Shown here in pieces: positions 21,901 to 30,056 of a DNA stretch of 64,000 nucleotides (positions are counted from its first letter, which is position 1; the number at the start of each line of letters is the position of its first letter). Origin of the DNA: Odontesthes bonariensis (lineage: Eukaryota; Chordata; Actinopteri; Atheriniformes; Atherinopsidae); contig NC_134511.1 of NCBI RefSeq assembly GCF_027942865.1, forward strand, positions 28,071,390 to 28,135,389. The letters are read 5' to 3'. The notes beneath the pieces were generated by a model. It worked only from the letters and a program-made list of their open reading frames with translations. It did not search any database and was not told where the DNA came from. The translations under genes and the position numbers were made by a program.

Positions 21901-24037
21901 TATTTTTACAGTATTATATATATAAATATATATATAGTATATTTTTATATATATATAATTTAAAACATTTTACATTAAGTTTTCTTTTTATTGAGTTTTG
22001 AGGTTCTCTAACTTGGAATTTCCTATTATTATCATTTATAAAGATTCTTATTATTATTTATGACAGTATTAAAATACCTAATTCTGTTTTTAATTGGTGG
22101 GCAGAGGTACAGGTGCTGTATGGATTAGCAATTTATATCTCTGAGGTGGTGCCTCTTTGTATGTTTGCTGTTAACCCCCAGTGGAGACCTATAATGACAT
22201 GGCCTTTAGTGACATCTTCCTGCACTTGCTGACTGGACACCTCACTCTGATCTCTGACGAGTTTGGATCAGAAGAGTTCTGTTCAGTTGTCTTTGATGGC
22301 TTCCTTCTTACTTCATTTTCCAGGTGGGTTTATTTTAGTTGATCCTGTTATACTTATATTTTCTGTATAAACACAAAGTAGACTAATTGCCCTCAAATTC
22401 TAATATCTCAGTCCTGCTTGTTGACTGTTCTTGATTCTGTCTGAATATTTTCCAGCAAAGAAAATGTCCACAGACACACCCTACGCATGCTGCTGCATCT
22501 GCACCACAAAGTGCTACCTTCGCACATGGACACGTTGATGAAAACTCTTGAACCCCCAAAACAGGTTGGCATCATGTCTTGATTCAACTCATGCTTTAAA
22601 ATTAATTGGAATTGTATCCCTGGATGGAATTGGGAGTCTTTACTCTACAATTTTACAGTTTTATTTCTAAAAGTTGATAACTTGTCTTATTAAATTAGAA
22701 GGACTCATCACGCACAGTGGCTTCAGAGGATATGCCCTCTGCATATTTTGAACACTTTGTGAGGTTAAAGTTTTTTCCCCCTTTGATCTACACTCTACAA
22801 ACTAACCCACAATAGGGCGGTGAAAAACACAGCTTTTTGCGTCTATAAGCTCTTCTCATCTTTATATGGGAAAATTACGGGAGATTGGAAAATTGTTTTT
22901 GAATTGGCTCTGTATGAATGAATTGGATTTTTTACATTTATTATTAATTAATTGGATTTGATTGGATTATTACAATTAATTGAACTCAAATTGGCTTGAC
23001 TATATTTTTTAAGTGCCTTTGGGTGTCATTTGTTTTAATTTGGAGCTATATAAATAAAACTGAATTGAATTGTATTGAATATGAGCATTTAATTGCGTTC
23101 GTCAAAGCAAATCATGTCAGGCTGGATCAGATAGGACATGAGCCAGCTGTGACTTACCACCTTCAGGTCTCTCAACAGATGTTCTGCAGGGATTAAGTCC
23201 GGGTCTTTGCTGAGAATTTTCTAAAAAACCCATTGCCACACTATCTTGTCTATTTGTTTCAAGACATTTGTGTGCTGAATCGTGTGTTGTTGGCCTGATG
23301 ATGATGATGATGATGATGATCAGTACCAGATGTTCTATCCTGGTAGTTTAACTTGAGTCTCAGAAAGCAGAGAATCATTTTCCTGTTTACAGACACCAAG
23401 TCTGTCTATCTTCTCTATCATACGGGCCTGATTCATGGAGAATCTTTAGGATAGTCATCCTTCCAGCAAGTTATTTCTGAACTTTGTTTATACTGACTAT
23501 TGGGATTTTAGTCAATTCTCTGTCAAAGTATGTTTTTGCCCAGTTTCTTAGTTTGACCTAATTGCCAGAAGCTTTGGTGATTTAACATTTTTTGTGGCTA
23601 CTCTGCTTCTGAAAAATGCTTTTAGGTCCCTTATTCTCATCAGAAATGTTATCCCTATATGCAGTTTGAATTCTGTGATCTCATCTACACCCTCATCTGT
23701 CTGTGTGAACAATTACTAGAAAGATGCATTACAATAAGTGGAGTCAAGGCTGGTTGTGAACACATTTCAGGGATTATTAAAGCAGAATACATCTGAAATC
23801 TTTGATGAACAAAGATGGATTTTGGGCATTTGAGTATATTTAATATAACACTTACTGAGATCCTATGCCCGACCACAGTGCAGCGAGCCGCTGAAGGAGC
23901 TATACACCCAACTGACAGAGAAGCTGGAGGCGCAGAAGAAGAGCCCTCCACCACCAGACGAGAGTCCATCCCTGGACCTGGGGCTGCACCCTGTGACCGT
24001 GCCCACCACCAGCTCCAACCCAACCACTCCTCTGTGA
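1099..24037 (+). CDS. nelfb: nelfb (cobra1), negative elongation factor subunit B, 3' part, ten exons
   Basis: NELF-B is a scaffold subunit of the NELF complex, which with DSIF holds RNA polymerase II in promoter-proximal pausing in the nucleus; it was also described as cofactor of BRCA1. Ten exons are seen: 1099-1329, 10590-10775, 10888-11000, 11096-11198, 11857-11952, 16730-16872, 21689-21795, 22182-22323, 22456-22564 and 23879-24037. They join in frame with AG acceptors and GT donors to 1389 nt (462 residues plus TGA). The product matches the remembered vertebrate protein closely, for example QIWQDNQALFGDEVSPLLKQ and FLRTLFLRTRNVHYCTLRAE. The usual length is about 580 residues, so roughly 120 N-terminal residues lie on exons upstream of position 1. 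The last exon codes for a helix-rich end and a proline/serine-rich tail. No frameshift or stop is seen, so the gene looks functional. Introns are swollen by transposons. Identity is nearly certain; exon ends were set by eye. Confidence 0.95.
1449..1583 (-). repeat. fragment of the fish tRNA-derived SINE seen whole at 28005-28384
   Basis: The stretch from CATCCATTCATCCATTTTCT to GACAGGTCGCCAGTCCATCA is the 3' part, on the opposite strand, of the same interspersed repeat found at 28005-28384. The 5' tRNA-like head is absent, as in a truncated insertion. Confidence 0.65.
1792..2204 (-). repeat. 3' LTR of the element at 1792-8063
   Basis: 413 bp, differing from the partner at 7649-8063 by a dinucleotide-repeat length change and a few bases. 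The polypurine tract lies at about 2205-2216 (- strand AAAAGGGGGA). Confidence 0.85.
2205..7628 (-). other. interior of the LTR element, no recognisable gag, pol or env
   Basis: No zinc knuckle, protease, YxDD, RNase H or integrase motif was found on either strand. It contains A-rich stretches (3755-3850), a LINE-tail-like segment near 4690-4775 with CTATATAAATAACGTCTGATTG, and a short direct duplication CCCCTTTGGGAACT near 4980-5010. Short open frames between 6440 and 7000 resemble nothing I know. Confidence 0.55.
7629..7646 (-). promoter_or_regulatory. primer-binding site, tRNA-His type
   Basis: On the - strand this reads TGGTGCCGTGACACGAGG. The first 12 bases are complementary to the 3' end of vertebrate tRNA-His (acceptor stem plus CCA); after that the match is partial. 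It starts two bases after the 5' LTR. Confidence 0.7.
7649..8063 (-). repeat. 5' LTR of the element at 1792-8063
   Basis: 415 bp direct repeat. The right side is flanked by the target-site duplicate ACAC (8064-8067); the left side abuts the tRNA-His-type primer site. Confidence 0.85.
8440..8965 (+). repeat. repeat with inverted ends and tRNA-like core, copy 1
   Basis: The left end has TATTTGCACCCCTGGTAC and the right end has an imperfect inverse, GTGCACCAGGGTGTAAATAG. The core segment ACCCCGTGACGTAACACC ... CATGGCGGACATCCG ... CATCAGAAAGTGAAGAAT is shared with copy 2 at 9007. A tRNA-like unit lies at 8774-8835, with A-box-like TAGTGGTAAGCG and B-box-like GGTTCGATTCT. The family is not known to me; it could be a SINE inside a MITE. 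Confidence 0.55.
8770..8840 (+). repeat. tRNA-like sequence (SINE head or tRNA pseudogene)
   Basis: GCGTAGTGGTAAGCG resembles an A box and GGGGTTCGATTCTTGCCC a B box and T arm, about 45 bases apart as in a tRNA. The acceptor stem does not pair, so this is not a functional tRNA gene. Confidence 0.55.
9007..9930 (+). repeat. repeat with inverted ends and tRNA-like core, copy 2, with minisatellite
   Basis: The left end TATTAGCACCCCTGGTACAA and the right end GTACCAGGGGTGCAAATAGC are inverse. It shares with copy 1 the blocks TTCACACCCCGTGA, GCGGACATTCG and CATCAGAAAGCGAAGAAT. A second tRNA-like segment, GGCCTAATGGATAGC followed by ATGGTTCAACTAGC (9253-9308), recalls a tRNA-Arg gene. The right third is a tandem repeat. 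Confidence 0.5.
9670..9905 (+). repeat. minisatellite, about 70-bp unit, roughly 3 copies
   Basis: Units of about 70 bp contain GGGGTACGAATAG, CTATTTGCACC, AATAGAACACATTGCTGAG and TGCACC; each unit also contains half-unit inversions of the element's terminal motif. Confidence 0.7.
9950..10589. other. nelfb intron end, nothing recognised
   Basis: There is a short local duplication GTTCTTAGAAC/GCGTTCTTAGAAC near 10190-10215. Otherwise it is ordinary AT-rich intron leading to the acceptor at 10588. Confidence 0.5.
10590..10775 (+). CDS. nelfb: nelfb exon
   Basis: 62 codons, phase 0 in and out; acceptor ACCATAG, donor GTAAGT. It encodes VVLKLTQMIGKNVKLYDMV through CSVDPCHK. The 9.3-kb intron before it is mostly repeats. 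Confidence 0.95.
10888..11000 (+). CDS. nelfb: nelfb exon
   Basis: 113 nt, ends in phase 2 (GG) before donor GTAATA. It encodes FTWCLDACIREKFVDGKRA through GQEQVLG, well conserved in NELF-B. The intron before it is only 112 bp. Confidence 0.94.
11096..11198 (+). CDS. nelfb: nelfb exon
   Basis: 103 nt; the first G completes the glycine codon left by the preceding exon. It encodes DLSMILCDPFACNTLVLS through LPR and is followed by donor GTGAGC. The intron before it is 95 bp. Confidence 0.94.
11199..11856. other. nelfb intron, nothing recognised
   Basis: 658 bp of AT-rich intron without recognisable repeat or conserved element. Confidence 0.5.
11857..11952 (+). CDS. nelfb: nelfb exon
   Basis: 32 codons, phase 0; acceptor GAACAG, donor GTGCGT. 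It encodes DSPDLMLLLRMLSLGQGAWD through FKEPRL. Confidence 0.94.
12490..12987. mobile_element. non-autonomous DNA transposon with 9-10 bp target duplication (MULE-like)
   Basis: It is flanked by CATCTACCCT at 12481-12490 and 12988-12997. The ends are inverted: TAGCCTGG on the left, CCAGGCTA on the right. A second inverted pair lies inside (about 12633-12661 against 12946-12978, around GCTGCTTTGCGC). Removing it restores the LINE. A 9-10 bp duplication points to a Mutator-like element, but no transposase is present. Confidence 0.75.
13451..15075. mobile_element. nested non-autonomous hAT element
   Basis: It is flanked by GTCATGAA at 13443-13450 and 15076-15083. The ends are CAGTGTTGCC and GGCATCACTG, with long imperfect subterminal inversions rich in GTAAC and GTAGTC/GACTAC motifs, a pattern frequent in fish hAT elements. 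No open frame of note. Confidence 0.87.
15330..15840 (+). pseudogene. hAT transposase N-terminal fragment with BED zinc finger
   Basis: A first frame (15330-15566) encodes a basic stretch then FLCKIC, the Cys pair of a BED finger. After a stop and frameshift, NLKRHIKLKHPSS (about 15593-15630) supplies the His pair. The catalytic RNase-H-like part and the dimerisation region are absent. BED fingers bind transposon ends in hAT proteins; this copy cannot work. Confidence 0.7.
16730..16872 (+). CDS. nelfb: nelfb exon
   Basis: 143 nt, ends in phase 2 (AG) before donor GTAAAA. It encodes DLDVVTRFLPAMMSVVVDDH through LPDAFNR. It lies directly after the nested LINE/hAT block. Confidence 0.94.
17020..17196. 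repeat. LINE 3'-tail fragment
   Basis: TTTCCCCCACTGGGGGATGA followed by ATAAAGTATTTTTCTATTCT and a short TTCTA repeat is typical of the 3' end of common fish non-LTR elements. Only the tail is recognisable. Confidence 0.5.
17775..18496. mobile_element. MITE with TA target duplication, copy 1
   Basis: Inverted ends GCCCCTTTCACACTG and CAGTGTGAAAGGGGC, each flanked by TA. On the - strand a frame (18250-18041) has [19 protein letters not shown], like a Myb/SANT-type DNA-binding domain. Such domains accompany PIF/Harbinger-type transposons. A second copy is at 33467-34223. Confidence 0.78.
18727..19303 (-). mobile_element. 5'-truncated LINE inserted into the L2-clade LINE
   Basis: It carries the C-terminus of another L2-like ORF2 (GAERLDRLVRKAGSVVGTEL, then SFVPRAIQLFN, stop near 19026), a 3' UTR with CA repeats and a G run, and ends in an (ACTCT)n tail on the - strand at about 18727-18748. 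It splits the host RT between STGAPQGC and LSPLLF. Confidence 0.75.
18898..18924. repeat. (CA)n microsatellite
   Basis: About 13 uninterrupted CA units inside the inserted LINE tail; a run of 17 G lies at 19001-19017. Confidence 0.9.
21201..21688. other. nelfb intron, nothing firmly recognised
   Basis: It includes a GC-richer patch with CGGAGAGGG/CTCTCCG repeats (about 21360-21405) and then AT-rich intron to the acceptor at 21688. The GC-rich patch may be the LINE promoter or another repeat; I cannot assign it. Confidence 0.4.
21689..21795 (+). CDS. nelfb: nelfb exon
   Basis: 107 nt; acceptor CTCTCAG, donor GTAAGT. It encodes YLQDNRVACEMGLYYVLHIA through LLPAL. Confidence 0.94.
21905..21960. 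repeat. (AT)n-rich tract
   Basis: Alternating TATATATAAATATATATATA with near-palindromic symmetry, within a nelfb intron. Confidence 0.8.
22182..22323 (+). CDS. nelfb: nelfb exon
   Basis: 142 nt; acceptor CCCCAG, donor GTGGGT. It encodes VETYNDMAFSDIFLHLLTGH through FDGFLLTSFS. Confidence 0.94.
22456..22564 (+). CDS. nelfb: nelfb exon
   Basis: 109 nt; acceptor TTCCAG, donor GTTGGC. It encodes SKENVHRHTLRMLLHLHHKV through EPPKQ. Confidence 0.93.
22985..23085 (+). repeat. LINE 3'-tail fragment
   Basis: AAGTGCCTTTGGGTGTCATT through GCTATATAAATAAAACTGAA with a TTGAA-type tail. A sister copy is at 28745-28965. Both are 3' ends of a widespread fish retroposon. Confidence 0.6.
23160..23620 (-). 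mobile_element. degenerate Tc1/mariner transposase remnant
   Basis: The order of phrases (TCTCAACAGATGTTCTGCAG, ACGGGCCTGATTCATGGAGA, GGATAGTCATCCTTCCAGCA) follows the antisense of a common fish Tc1 transposase, with many substitutions and gaps. It contains a (GAT)n run at about 23296-23320. Confidence 0.5.
23879..24037 (+). CDS. nelfb: nelfb terminal coding exon
   Basis: 52 codons plus TGA; acceptor ACCACAG. It encodes CSEPLKELYTQLTEKLEAQK followed by a proline/serine/threonine-rich tail. An alternative AG five bases downstream would break the frame, which decides the acceptor. Confidence 0.92.
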   Translation, partial: CSEPLKELYTQLTEKLEAQKKSPPPPDESPSLDLGLHPVTVPTTSSNPTTPL

Positions 24038-24337
24038 GATGCTACGGAAACTGAGAGAGAACCGAAATTCTTAATCAGTGTCTGACACTCCAGCTGGCTC
24101 AAAGACTGGACATTTCACATTTCTTTCAGTTGTATGAGTTTTCTTGTTCACATTCAGGTTCTGCAGATGTTAGTCTTCCAACTCTGCCTCTGATTCGGCT
24201 AGAAAAGTTTTCATATAGAGAATTTTTGTTCCTGCATTTTGTGCAGATATTCAATATTTTCATATGTCTTTGTGTTATCCATCATTTATCTGGCATTATC
24301 TATCATTTGAACTGTTTAGTTGTACAAGAACCTTGAA

Positions 24338-24343
24338 AATAAA
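24338..24343 (+). promoter_or_regulatory. nelfb: nelfb polyadenylation signal
   Basis: A canonical AATAAA lies 301 bases after the nelfb stop codon, with T-rich sequence downstream. It gives a short 3' UTR of about 320 bases. Confidence 0.75.
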
Positions 24344-25165
24344 GTTATTTACAAATGCTAAATTGTTTTACTGTGAACCAGACAAAACAACAAGGCGCAA
24401 TGAAAATCGCGCCTTAAAAATCCCTTGCCAGCAACAGAAAATAATATCTCTCATCATTTGGCAACACCCTTGGCGGATGCACTTATGCAGGTCTGTGAAA
24501 AAGAAAGAGGTAGTCCTCAGTTCAGAACACCACAAACTGCTTCAGCTCTGGTAAGATCCTATCAAACATACTTTCTGCAGAGGAGCAACTAGTGCTACAT
24601 ATGATAATAGCTTTCACAGGGACATTTTACCTGTTATGAAAAGGGGATAATCTAGAATATACACAGTTTCTGCACAATTTAAAGGTTTTGTGACAATATT
24701 TTAAAGTTCCAAAGTGTAAACTTGGATGTTGTGGATTTCAACCTGTAAAAGTATGTGACCGTTAAACCTTGAGTATGAGGTGGAGGTGTATTTTTTTTTA
24801 GTTTAATATTAACTCTAAATGGCAACAAAAAACATAGACCGCAGTTTAGCTATTCTACTATGTGCAATTGTGTGAATTAAAGGAACAGTACCCATCTTCA
24901 TATATGCACTGTGAATAGCCTCAGAGGTGGTTGGTTAAAAGCAGCTTCAAAGAAGGGAAGGGAGCTCGGAGAAAAGGTAGGTTTGCACACCAGGATTCAT
25001 TCATTAACTTGATGTAATTATTTTTCCACAGTGTCATCTGTCTTGTGTCATTGTGAAGGAATTTTGGTCTACGCCTCTTTAAAATACAAATTTGATTAAT
25101 TGAGATTTGTTGTTTTGTTTGTTTTGTTTTTTTTTTATGCACAGCGCTTTAAAGGTTCCATCACA
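24344..25165. other. intergenic, nothing recognised
   Basis: AT-rich sequence between nelfb and the Tc1 remnant with no repeat or gene I can name. Confidence 0.45.
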
Positions 25166-25169
25166 GCAT

Positions 25170-25650
25170 TTGACTGAGGTTACAGTTTGCACTTCCACAG
25201 GGTGACTGCAGCATCCTGCTTCTTTTTTTCAGCCATTCTCTCATGGATTTGGTGCTGTATTTGTGGCCATAATTCTGTTGCATTACCCAATGTTACCCAA
25301 GCATTTACTGTTGAACAGATGGCCTCACATTTGACTCTAGAATACTTTAGTTCCCTCAGTGACTGCAAGTGCCTCAGTCCTGTGGCTGCAAAACAAGCCC
25401 AGATCATCAGCTTTCCACAACCGTGCTTGACAGTTGGGATTAGGTGTTTGTGCTGATGCGATTTTCTCTAAACATGACATTGTGCATTGTGGTCCAACAT
25501 CTTCACTTTGGTCTAGTATGTTCAAAAAACCTAAGCTGGGCTGACATTTCTTTTTTAGAGAGAACAGGCTTTCTCTTTGCAAGCTTTCCTAACAACCGAT
25601 AGTTGTTCAATCGTTTTCTAATACTGTCATGACATTTAATATTTAACATA
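25170..25650 (-). mobile_element. Tc1/mariner-like transposon, first half
   Basis: Antisense of a widespread fish Tc1-type transposase: TTTTTCAGCCATTCTCTCATG, CAAACATGACATTGTGCATT-like and TTTTTTAGAGAGAACAGGC segments are in the expected order; the - strand shows MIWACFAATG, a Tc1 hallmark, out of frame with its neighbours. The match stops at about 25650 and resumes at 26965. Confidence 0.7.
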
Positions 25651-25651
25651 T

Positions 25652-26964
25652 TGTAGTGGACCTATAGGTCTTGAACACAACCCAGGTAGTCAACCCGTAA
25701 GCACCCCCCTTAGCTCCTCCCCATGCTGTATATAAAGCCTCAAAATGGCTCCATTCAGCCTCTTGCTGAGCTGGTGTGGTTACCTAATCCAGGTGGTTTA
25801 CTTGGTGCTGTGCTGTTTTGTAAGTTTGTTTGTACAGTTCTGTTATGCAGTTTTGTTTGGTTCGTTCTCCTTTTATTTTGCTTGTGTAGTTCTACATGCC
25901 CAGTAATATTGTTGTAATGTTTTAAATACTTGAACGCAGTTTTTCTAGAGAAGATTAATTGTTTTGTGTATGTGATTATCGTCCATCGACTCTTTTGGGC
26001 TTTCACATGCGCGAGTGTACAAATAACCGGTGAGTTACATGCTGCTTATAAAGTTGTTTTGTAACGTCCCCATGCCAGTAATGTGAGAACCATCCATATA
26101 GTTTTGATCGTAAGGCTTGTTACTTTATTGTCCGATGGTTTATAAAGTGGTGTGACGTTTCTGCAGTGTGCAAGTTGTTGTTTTACGTGGAAGGGTTAGC
26201 ACTTGCCCCTAGCCACTACGTATTAGCCTCGCATGACAGGCTGCGCAAACAGCGCCATCTCCACACAGGGAGCGCCGATTTGCACCTGTCTGTGTCCTAC
26301 TATCAGTATTTGACAACCTCTAGCAATGGGATTGCGCTTCAAATGCCCCGGAGTTTTCCTTTAATCCATCCCTTAACCACTCCCCCTAAACTCCTCCCCA
26401 TAACTCCTCCCCTAACACCACTCCCCCTAACCCCTCCTCCCCCCTATAGCCCCTCCCCCTCCCCCACACCACATGACCAGGGGTCAACTAGAGTTCACCT
26501 CATGACCAGGGGTCACTAGAGTTCACCTGTCACATCCAATTAACTAATTAAGTTTGACGAAAGGGTAGGACTATACTGTGTATAGTGGCTTTTCAATTGT
26601 AGTGTTGCACCCCAGCTTAAGAAAGAGATACTGAGGCCCCAGCCCACTGATTTTAATTCTCTGTTAGTCATTTGGCTTTTATATGGTTATAGCCGGCCTT
26701 TTAGCTTTCTGTTGATAAAAAATAATTTACTAAATTCGTCTTGTGTTTAACCCTTTTCTCTCGTTTCTTTGTAGCAGCTTTACTTAAGTTTTATTCATAA
26801 ATAATATTTTCAATAAATATATTTTCTTTACTTTACTGTCTCTGCCTCCTCAGTCACGACCCTGTGTCCTTACAGCAATTGGGTTTCAGTTGTCATATGT
26901 GCAAGTCCCCAGGTGGCGTTGTTGGATCTAAAAATTTCCTCCTTTACTCCGCTCCTCGCCACAA
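25652..26964 (+). mobile_element. 1.3-kb insertion splitting the Tc1 element, LTR-like
   Basis: It starts TGTAGTGGACC. Up to 26874 (ending CCTTACA) it has LTR traits: a TATATAAAG box at about 25730 and AATAAA at about 26813. The following CAATTGGGTTTCAG weakly recalls a tRNA-Met primer site. No target duplication was found, so the LTR reading is tentative. It contains a CT-rich tract (26380-26470) and a 28-bp tandem duplication around CATGACCAGGGGTCA (26474-26528). Confidence 0.45.
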
Positions 26965-27400
26965 TGTCAAAAGAGGCTTTCAGAGTCTGAGATGTAGCTC
27001 TTGGCTTTTTTTTAAGTTACTCTGAGCATTGTTATGGTCTGAGTTTGGAGAGAACTGATTGGAACATCCACATCTTGGAAGATTGCTTACAGTCTTAAAA
27101 TGTTTCCATTTGAAAATAATCTTCATCAATACAGAATAATGGCCTCCCATTTTTTGTGGACATGAGTTTATGACCCTTCCAAAATTGATGGGCACCAACA
27201 ATACCTATGATCATGACTAATGTCTTTCCTCCTTGACATTATGTTCAAACTTACCTTAATGCTCCGGACTTGAAAATTGCCAAAACTACTGCTTTTACAA
27301 CTGGTGTTCACAGTTGATTGCATTTTGGTAGCATTACCTGGCTACTACTTATCCTCTTAATTCTTTTGGAAGCACGAAGAGGGACACAATAATGTCATAT
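26965..27400 (-). mobile_element. Tc1/mariner-like transposon, second half
   Basis: It continues the element at 25170-25650: GAGTCTGAGATGTAGCTCTTGG, GAAGATTGCTTACAGTCTT and TGTCTTTCCTCCTTGACATT follow in family order to GGCTACTACTTATCCTCTTAA. Confidence 0.7.
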
Positions 27401-27814
27401 TATATTATGTTGTTAATCTGGGGTAATCTGACATTCTGGTAAGGTGATGAATGATGAATTTATATGCTGAAACATAAAGGCATAGACCTTCTGGAGGGCG
27501 TTTTTCAATTTTTACCATGACATAGTTTTGGAGCAAATGGAGCTTTAGCTTAGCTGAAAATGAAGCCGCAGCTGAGTTGGTCAAGTGTATGGTCTATTTC
27601 ATATACATTGCTCATACAGTGGGACTGTATGTGCAATGTAGCAGTCGTGGGTGTGGACACGTGTAATTAGATTTACATTTTAGATATACATGGGTACTGC
27701 AACAGTCATATGTTAACTTTTCAGTTCCTCAACAACACTAAGAATGGGATTTTTTTTTTTAAAGGGGACAAAAAGAAGTAATGACACTGAATAACCAATG
27801 TAGACAGAATAGCA

Positions 27815-27852
27815 GAAATAACAACAATATAGTTATATATTGTTGTTATTTC
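27815..27852. repeat. perfect hairpin, 17-bp arms, 4-base loop
   Basis: GAAATAACAACAATATA and its exact inverse are separated by GTTA. A Tc1-like terminal motif (AAACTTTTAACTGGTACTGT) follows at 27888-27907, so the hairpin may be part of a mariner-like remnant. Confidence 0.85.
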
Positions 27853-28004
27853 GTATCGCTTTTTAAAAACGGACTAGTAGCTGTGTCAAAACTTTTAACT
27901 GGTACTGTATATAGTATTTTGTGACTGGAGAAGTTTTGTCAGAGAGGGTCCCTGTTTTTATTTTTTTTCATCTTTATTCATTGATTATTAATTAAGTAAA
28001 TTAT

Positions 28005-28384
28005 AGGGCTGCATGGTGGTGTGGTGGTTAGCACCGTCGCCTCACAGCAAGAAGGTTCCAGGTTCAACACCCAGCTGGGGCCTTTCTGTGTGGAGTTTGC
28101 ATGTTCTCCCCGTGTATGCGTGGGTTCTCTCCGGGTACTCCGGCTTCCTCCCACTGTCCAAAAAATCATGCATGTTAGGTTGATTGGCATCTCTAAATTG
28201 TCCTTAGGAGTGAGTGTGAGCGTGCATGGTTGTTTGTCTCGTTTGTCTCTATGTGGCCCTGCGATGGACTGGCGGCCTGTCCAGGGTGTACCCCGCCTCT
28301 CGCCCATTGACTGCTGGGATAGGCTCCAGCCCGCCCGCGACCCGATCGACGGATTCAGCGGTATAGATAATGGATGGATGGATA
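28005..28384 (+). repeat. tRNA-derived SINE-like repeat, full unit
   Basis: The head has GTGTGGTGGTTAGCACCG (A-box like) and GGTTCAACACC (B-box like), followed by the body GTTTGCATGTTCTCCCCGTG ... GGATAGGCTCCAGC and an (ATGG)n tail. It is one of the most common fish interspersed repeats; fragments occur at 1449-1583 and 31497-31565. Confidence 0.75.
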
Positions 28385-28744
28385 ATTTACTTATCTATTT
28401 AATTATTTATTCTAACAGAATATTGCATAAGTAGCCACAGATATTTGCAGCTTACACTGACATGGCATACTCTAAATCCTATGAATAAATGGGATAGTTT
28501 CATCTTGGGTATATAACCTACAGATTCAAAGTACTTGCATTAGAAATGCCAGAGTTGGTATGATTAATAAGCTTATGTATTAATCATGTTAAACCTTCAC
28601 CTATATTAGTGACAGAAATTCAGGTAATCACTTTTATTTGTCAGAACTATAGCTGTTTGTTGTAAATCTGTAGAAACTGAATCCTATATTTTCTGGAATA
28701 AAACCAGTAAAATGTCACTGGTATAATCAATCCTTTTCTAAGCT

Positions 28745-28965
28745 TGGCCTTTTTTTTTAATTGGTTTTGTATGAGTTGGACTCATTTGGAATTTGATTAA
28801 TTTGATTTGATTGGATAAGGAGGTTAGTATTACAATTACAATTGTATTACAATCAATTGGATTGTAATTGCCTTGAACTTGACTGTATCTTTGAAGTGCC
28901 CTGAGATGACATTTGTTGCGATTTGGCGCTATTATAAATAAAACTGAATCAAATTTAATTTAATT
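28745..28965 (+). repeat. LINE 3'-tail fragment, sister of 22985-23085
   Basis: TTGAAGTGCCCTGAGATGAC, ATTTGGCGCTATTATAAATA and a TTTAATTTAATTC tail. Confidence 0.6.
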
Positions 28966-30050
28966 CTCTTTGGTAAACACCCCCAGTATTTCAAACCTCA
29001 TGCTCCCAGCTTTGATCATGTGTACTGTCAAAGCCAATGATGCCCTGAGGAGAGTGTGATACAGGACTCAAAGCTGGCAGTTATTCACCTAAGTAAAAAG
29101 CTTTGCCTCACCTATAAGCCAAAAATGTTTCTTAGCGTCTATGCTTTAGCATTGGTTTATTGATTTCAACTCTACCCTATAACATTGGGACTTGCTTTTT
29201 GATGTTATATCAATTGATGCTATTCCCTGTAGTCCGAAGCAACTCCGCCCCAGCTCCATGTTTGGGCAGCAGAAAAGAAAAGGTTGTTAGTGGTCTCAAA
29301 GATCTGAGTGTACTACAACTTTGGTAAGAGTGTATTATACAAAAGGATGTTACTATTTTGGAAAGAGAAAATATCTTAAAAGAAATGTTACTCTTGACAG
29401 GTTTTGTCGTACAGGAGAGAGGCTGGACCTGCCCGGTGAGTCTCTTATTGTTTCCTCTGCGCAGGGGGGCTGCTGAAATTATTTAAAGAAAACTGTGAGC
29501 ATAGAATTGCTGAGTGTTTGAATTGAGATAAAAATTGGGCGAACAGCAGCTTGTGAGATCTGTTTGTGAAGCAGGTGGCTGTGAAGAAAGCCAGCCGTGA
29601 TGGGTTAAATAGGGTAAAGTGTTTTTTGAAGGACTAGTCGCTCAGCCCCGACAGGAATAAGTCGATGAGCTTAAGCTGGAATTGTGGATATGCTTTCGGA
29701 GCGGGCAGGGTGTCGTCAGAGTAGGCCTACGTAAATCATTCGCTCATGGTGATGTCTTGATGCCAATGGCCAACCTTTAATGCATTGGAGGGGGGGTTAC
29801 CCACGGATTAAGGCACACACTAGCTATTAATTATATGTGAAAATTATTTTCACTAGTCATTAAAATGCTCTCTATACGTAGTACTTTATGTAGTGCAGAT
29901 AGCTGAAGACTTTGATGCGGGCTTTGGAGACAAACACAAAAAATTGGCAAGTTTCCAAACTTTCCGGTTTAAAGCACGGACCACCACCAGTCCAATCAGT
30001 AACAATTCATGTGGCTGAAGGTACCTACCTTTTCCTTTTGGTTAATGTCA
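28966..30050. other. intergenic, nothing recognised
   Basis: Mostly unique-looking sequence. A small GC-richer patch with CTCCGCCCC lies at about 29244, too far from arrdc1 to call its promoter. Confidence 0.4.
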
Positions 30051-30056
30051 TTGTGT

